A stretch of 64,000 nucleotides of DNA. Origin: Solea solea (Eukaryota > Chordata > Actinopteri > Pleuronectiformes > Soleidae). The DNA is taken from assembly GCF_958295425.1 (NCBI RefSeq), contig NC_081135.1:21150180-21214179 (forward strand). The letters run 5' to 3'. This document shows, one piece after another, positions 58,817 to 64,000 of the stretch; the first letter of the stretch is position 1; each line of letters opens with the position of its first letter. The translations under genes and the position numbers were made by a program. The notes under the pieces are model-generated. The model made no database searches, was not told the DNA's origin, and worked only from the letters and a program-made list of their open reading frames with translations.

Positions 58817-58892
58817 AATTAACATACATTTGGGGCTAAAAAGATAAAAAAAATAATAATTTGAACAGTCATCAATTTCTACCGTTAAACCC

Positions 58893-58920
58893 TCCTAAAT
58901 GTGACACACTGGACCTTTAA
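58893..58920 (-). repeat. Family A terminal fragment
   Basis: ATGTGACACACTGGACCTTTAA matches the terminal repeat of family A. The internal part is not recognised. Confidence 0.5.
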
Positions 58921-59172
58921 CCAGGTTTAAAGAAAAGAGAAGACTCATTAATGCCCCTTTGCAAACAGAACTGATTTAACATCTCCCGATGACTGAGACA
59001 CTGTTGTTTGTCACATACTGGAGCAGCAACGTGTCCAAGATGAGTGGGTTCACATTCCACAGAGTGAAACCAATTATAAACCCTGACACAGCAAAGCGAC
59101 GCTCAAAGCAGAAATGCCTTTTGATCAAAACAACAAAAGGCCAAATGAACATGTACAACACTGCAAATGTCT

Positions 59173-59209
59173 TTCTCTCCCTCTCTCTCCCCTCTCTCTC
59201 TCTCTCTCT
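59173..59209 (+). repeat. (CT)n tract
   Basis: 37 bp CT-rich tract with a few extra C bases. Confidence 0.85.
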
Positions 59210-60031
59210 GTATACAGTATATGCATTAACTGGTTATGCTAAGATTAGGTAAAGATTTGTCGAGCTGCAAGACACCCAGTATATGTAATAATACAATGCA
59301 CATAGTCATATCCAGGTGAGTGACTTGCATATGATGTATGCAATCACAGATGATTTTGTTATTTGGGAAATACACTTAACTCTGCCATGTGAAAATCGTA
59401 CATAACTTTCCTCTAGTGACACAAACAAAAATTTACCATTGTAAAAGGCAGTTTAATGGTGAATTCAAGTGTCAAATATACTCCTACAATATGTGTCATT
59501 AGCTCGTACAACCACACTTCAAAAAGACCTGAATAATCCCTTTAAAATGACCCTTTCAATGAACATGTTGTCTATCTACAAATCAAATCAAACTTTGTAG
59601 TTGACCTGCTAACAGCACCAGTGTGTGCAGTCCCGTCTTTGACATTGTCCCGAAATGGAAGAAATTTCGGGACAAATGCGACAGATCTATCACTAAAAGA
59701 GCCACATCTCTATCACACAGTCATTACTTGTCATTGTTATTACTATGTTGTCATTATTTCAATATCTGTATTTATGTTTGATTTAAAAAATAAAATAAAA
59801 AAATAAACTGAATTTTTGTTGTGTAATTGTAATAGTGACCATTCAAACACATAAACACTCAAAATACAGGGACTTATTGAACAGACACTGCTGTAGGATA
59901 TTTACAGCAGGCAGACTTTAAACTTGGCAGGTGACTTACTAAGGGCACCAGTGTGTACCGTGCCAGCTTTGACGTGATTAAGATAAGAAAGGCAGGAGAA
60001 CGGGTACAGGTGCTGCACTAGTGTAGCATAT

Positions 60032-60315
60032 ATTAAAGCTGTGGTGTGTAAGAAATAGTGACATCTAATAGTGAGACAAACAGAGGACTCCTCTGCTCAC
60101 TGTTCCCTTTCCCAAGTGCACCAGGGAACTACAACGGCTCTCACATACCAGAAAGAATGCCATTCTTCTTTGTTTGCATCATAAGCTTCTGTTTCAAAAT
60201 GCTGATGGTTTGGGTTGCTATAGAAACATGGTGGCTAAGATTGCAGCCTCCATAAAGTAAAATGAGTATTTCTGCCAAGAAACCCCCATCTAAATGTTTC
60301 GCGCTGGACCTTTAA
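60032..60315 (+). mobile_element. Short inverted-repeat element, family A copy 3
   Basis: Left TTAAAGCTGTGGTGTGTAAG, right GCGCTGGACCTTTAA. Internal GACATCTAATAGTGAGAC, CATACCAGAAAGAA and GCAGCCTCCATAAAG recur in the other copies. 284 bp, no transposase. Confidence 0.75.
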
Positions 60316-60599
60316 ACGAACATTTTATAAATATGTCAAAATGTAGTTGGTTTAAAATGGGGGTGTTGGATGTATCACTGGTGATTTGGCAAAGTCTATT
60401 TTGAATCATAATAATGATTCAAAATACATAATTTCATTCTTTTTTTATTATCAATTATATAATAATAAAACATTTCTCACAGGAATGAGATTCTTGGGCT
60501 TAATAATAGTTCCTAGCAAAATTGAAGTTTCAAAGAACGTGTGTGCGTAACGTGCGCGCATGTGTGGGTGTATTATGTTGTTGGTTTTTTTTTTTTCTT

Positions 60600-60871
60600 C
60601 CTTTGCCTGGTCTGGGATTTGCTGGTCGGTGACATGCCTCCCTCCGCCTGGCTCCTTATAGCCCCGAGGAGGCAGGAATCCCGGACGAATGGTACGGACA
60701 TCGCCGACAGAGACCGGCGGAGAGTTACCCTTTAAACACGGTCTTATGACTGCAGGCTGCCTCAGTGAAGACGGTAGAGGACACGTAACCCCCTGCAGAG
60801 GCTGAATGGTTGGTGCCAGTCTGACAGAGCTTGTGGAGTTTACCGGACACTACCATCTCACCTGTCTGCAG
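60600..60871 (+). promoter_or_regulatory. serpine3: Probable serpine3 promoter and non-coding first exon
   Basis: GC-richer than its surroundings, with a TATA-like CCTTATAGCC at about 60653-60662. Ends CTGTCTGCAG followed by a consensus donor GTAAGT at 60872. The coding exon begins ten bases after an acceptor at 61907, so a separate 5' UTR exon is expected, and this is the best candidate. Confidence 0.5.
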
Positions 60872-61907
60872 GTAAGTCAATCATCATCATCACAACAGTG
60901 ATATGGACACATTATCTTTTTCACCTGGAAAAAACAACAACACCATAATGGTCCTTTGCATTTATCAGGTAAACTCAAAAACACAGTATTGCCAATTACC
61001 AGAATAATCACGAATCTATTTTGCATTATAAACAAATACACAAGTATGACAAAGATTGAATTGTGATATCACAAAAAATATGAAATTTACTCATTTATAC
61101 AAAATAATAGCTTACACTGCATTAGCTATAGAAGTTGTAGTGCTAGAAATAACAATGCAAATGTACTTGTATAGCAGGTTTGTTGCATTTATTTGCACAT
61201 TTCAGCAGAAAGGTGCTTTACATAAAATATATGTTTTTAAAATTGTTATCTGAAAAAAGCATAAAAATATTACCGTCCTACATTTCATTTAAATCTAGCT
61301 GCATGTCAATACAACTGAAGTAGGCTATTCAAACTGGGTTATTATTAAAGATACATTAATATATAAGAATAGTTTTAGGTTACCATTATACTGCAGAGTA
61401 GCCACTATATTTTACATAATAAACAAACATTTTGAAATATGTACAGTGACCACTTCAACCTAATGCGTAAGATAAGGTTTCACTTAATATCCCTAGAAAA
61501 TTGTGACTTTAGAGTTCACACTGACTGTACTGTGTTTGCTTTGCCAATTATGATGTAAACGCATATAAGTAATTAAAAACCCAAACATGATTTATTGCAA
61601 ATTAAATCATTAAATGACTCTGATAATGTAATGATTACAGTGAGTTGTTAAAATGTTCCCTCTTGCAATATATCACACACATTCAGATGCCCAATAGTAA
61701 TTATCACATTATGACAATTGGTTGTAAAAAAAATAAAATTACAGTTAAGTACAATTACACAAAAATGACTCAATTACATAACTGTTTTGTGTAATTTACC
61801 TTTGCTGATGACACTGACATAGGTATTATACAGTATCTATAGTATATCTTACAGGATTTTATCTCCCAGATCACCGGTTGCATCTGAGAACACTTCTCCT
61901 CCTGCAG
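60872..61907 (+). other. serpine3 5' UTR intron (inferred)
   Basis: AT-rich, no exon or repeat recognised. Ends CTCCTCCTGCAG, a good acceptor. Confidence 0.45.
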
Positions 61908-61917
61908 CTGTGAGGAA

Positions 61918-62182
61918 ATGTGTCGCCTGCCTTTAGCTTCACTCTTCATTGGCTTCTGGTTGGTGGAGGGAAGCCAGTGCAGTGGCAGCCTTCAGGAAAA
62001 CATGGAAGCGCTGCACACCAGGTTCGCTGTCAGCCTCTACCAGACCCTCACCGAGACGGAGAACAACTCCAACCTCATCGTGTCTCCCGTGAGCGTCTCC
62101 TTGTCTCTGGGTCTGCTACAGTTCGGTGCCAGGGGAAACACGCTCGCACAGCTGGAGCAAACACTGGGATACAATGTTAATG
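61918..62182 (+). CDS. serpine3: serpine3 first coding exon
   Basis: Acceptor at 61907, ATG at 61918, donor GTAAGG at 62183. Codes the signal peptide through LEQTLGYNVN. The start was chosen because a clear signal peptide follows at once. Confidence 0.88.
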
Positions 62183-63377
62183 GTAAGGTTGGTCTCACTT
62201 CACAGGGAACTATGAGGAACCTTTTCATTCATTTAGCAGTGGTTATGGAGGTTGTGGCCCTCATTGCTGCTGTTAGGAGACATAATACATATAATGCCAC
62301 ACCACACCAACTCTAATCTCATTAACCACTCCTGCAGCTTGGCTCTGGGGTCAAGTGGTCAGTGTGTTTAACAAAATGTGAGTTGCAGCTGCTGGTTTTC
62401 CACACACATCACGGATTTGAATGGAATGGATTATATCGGGCTCTAGGTTAAAAGTGAGAAAAATCTCCCACTCAATTCTGCCGTTACTTTAATAACATCT
62501 GACCCGTCTGTCCTCTGCATTTCCTGATCTTTCAGATGCCCAGATACAAGACTTCCTGTTGCGTTCGCATGGCGACATGAGCAACAGCAGCCAGGGGATG
62601 TGGCTGCAGCAGAGCTGCACGTTGTTCGTCCAGAGTGGCGTTCGTCTCCTCGATGAGTTCACACACCACGCTGCTGCTTGGGTGAACACCACTGTGGTCC
62701 GAGCCAACGTCACTCAGCCCAGCCACGCTGGCAGCCAACATTCGGGGCACAACCATGGTAACTGAAGCAGCTTTAGAGTCAAAATGAATGAAATGAGTTT
62801 CATATAATGCAGTTATTTGCTTGTCAGGAACCCACACCATCAGATCTGCAGCTCAGTTTAGTCTGTTTTATCTTGTTTTCACAGCACATTAAAGGTATAC
62901 ACTTACATTTATTGTTGGAGAACCTATGTAGTCTTAACTTCAAAGCATCACAACTCACTCTCATCTGCCTTGTGTTCTCCTCTTTCTTTTCTACCTACAA
63001 TGTCATGGCATTAATTACAACCAAACCCCACAAATAAACTCACACATCTCCATCTAACCTCTTCACATTTTCATTTGTTCATTGCATCTGACCACATGGG
63101 ACAGTGATGACCTTTAAAACTTGTTACCTCCCAGATGAGACATGGCCCCTGCAGTCAGGAAGCAGCAGCGGGGAGCTGTCGGGCTCCGGTGAGGCCCAAG
63201 CCGAGGCTCTGTGGTGGGGCCACTGGCTGCAGATGGCCCTGGTCAACACAGTGGCCTTCAGAGGCATCTGGCAGAAACACTTCGTCTTCACCAACACCCA
63301 GAACCTGCCCTTCACTCTCTCTGATGGCAGCACCATCAAAGTGCCAATGATGTATCAAGCTACAGAGGTCAGATTTG
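61918..63377 (+). CDS. serpine3: SERPINE3 (3' part beyond the window)
   Basis: Secreted serpin-family protein, a presumed serine protease inhibitor of clade E. Three coding exons (61918-62182, 62536-62757, 63135-63377), all in phase 1, give the first 243 residues of an expected 400 or so. Visible: signal peptide (MCRLPLASLFIGFWLVEGSQ); helix A-B shutter region (NSNLIVSPVSVSLSLG, then LLQFGARGNT); strand s3A (MALVNTVAFRGIWQKHF); and DGSTIKVPMMYQATEVRFG. N-glycosylation sequons NNS, NSS, NTT and NVT are present. The segment before s3A is His-, Gly- and Ser-rich where typical serpins have the helix F region. The reactive-centre loop, which decides inhibition, is not in view. The fam124a neighbour supports SERPINE3 over other clade E members. 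Confidence 0.88.
62536..62757 (+). CDS. serpine3: serpine3 second coding exon
   Basis: Acceptor TTTCAG, donor GTAACT at 62758. Codes AQIQDFLLRSHGDMSNSSQG to the His-rich SQHSGHNH end, about residues 89-162. Confidence 0.88.
63135..63377 (+). CDS. serpine3: serpine3 third coding exon
   Basis: Acceptor CCCAG, donor GTAAGA at 63378. Codes ETWPLQSGSSSGELSGSG, then the conserved serpin strand s3A and the segment ending EVRFG. Confidence 0.9.
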
Positions 63378-64000
63378 GTAAGAGACGGCATCCATCCATC
63401 AAATCCATCCATGTGTCTGTTTTTCCCCCTTAAAACAAATACATGAGAGGATAGTGCAAATTAAAATTAATCTACAGCACATAACTTTTGATGTTGTTGA
63501 ATGGTTTGGTCTTTGCATTCTGTGTCCATCTGAAACTTGGCTCTGTCAAGAAGAAAGAAGCGTTTATCAAACTGCAGGTTTTTATGAGCAGTGGAATTCA
63601 CTTCTGAATCTTTTCAAGGGTGCTTCTTTGTGTTGACGCTCATACTCCAACCTGTTTGCAACCTTTTTGCTTTAAAACAAAGCACTTCCTGTGTGCAGTG
63701 TGGGAATGTTACCAGGCGACGTGAGATCTAAACAACAGTACACTGAGAAAACCAGAGAGTCACATTGATTTGCCACATCAACGTGAATTTGAATAGAATT
63801 TGTTACACATAAAACATTTTTTTTTTATTTCATAACACATAACAGTTGAGGCAGGGAACAAGGAACTAGGAACTAGGAACTAGAACAGCTAGGCAAACTA
63901 CATAAGAGATTCCGGGAGGAAGCAGAGCAAGAGAGCATGTATAGTATATGCTGCTGCCTAATAAGGGAGAATGAGCTGCAGGTGGGCAGGAGATCAGTGA
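63378..64000 (+). other. serpine3 intron, truncated by window end
   Basis: No further exon recognised. A small tandem of GAACTAG units lies at 63861-63882. The remaining serpine3 exons must lie to the right of the window. Confidence 0.6.

Larger units (their letters stand above)
52216..60599. other. Intergenic between fam124a and serpine3
   Basis: No gene recognised. Contains repeat pieces at about 52445-52515 and 54425-54470, GC-rich and unique-looking blocks at 55047-55320 and 56925-57195, a TIR element with minisatellite at 57689-58816, a family A end at 58893-58920, a CT tract at 59173-59209 and family A copy 3 at 60032-60315. Confidence 0.65.

Overview
This window is nuclear DNA of a ray-finned fish, most likely a percomorph teleost. 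Genes are split by GT-AG introns of 100 bp to 17 kb. The rest holds CA/TG microsatellites and old DNA-transposon relics of kinds familiar from teleost genomes. The gene content (translin, FAM124A, SERPINE3) is vertebrate. No prokaryotic operon, CRISPR array or viral gene was seen.

Layout: (1) about 2.0-11.0 kb, + strand: 3' part, or nearly all, of a DH-PH Rho guanine-nucleotide exchange factor with a Cys4 motif just upstream of the DH domain. I cannot assign it to a named paralogue. (2) 14.3-17.2 kb, - strand: complete translin (tsn) in six coding exons, 227 aa, convergent with the RhoGEF. (3) 18.66-51.90 kb, + strand: complete fam124a in four coding exons, 553 aa, with introns of 6.8, 17.4 and 7.4 kb. 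(4) 61.9 kb to the right edge, + strand: first three coding exons of serpine3, cut by the window end, with a probable non-coding first exon near 60.6-60.87 kb.

fam124a followed by serpine3 in the same orientation is also the human 13q14.3 order, so that half is conserved vertebrate synteny. Human TSN lies on 2q, so its joining to fam124a here is a fish-side arrangement or an older one lost in mammals. The four genes have unrelated jobs (Rho signalling, small-RNA/tRNA processing, unknown, secreted protease inhibitor). They are neighbours, not a functional cluster.

I found no convincing new biological system. The items most worth checking are the unplaced Cys4-DH-PH RhoGEF and a frame conflict between its first two exons, a 17-bp minisatellite lying inside a terminal-inverted-repeat element and open in three forward frames, a multi-copy short element family whose copies cross-validate each other, a large inverted repeat pair, and two candidate conserved non-coding blocks between fam124a and serpine3. 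All coordinates and splice sites were read by eye; no alignment or gene predictor was run.
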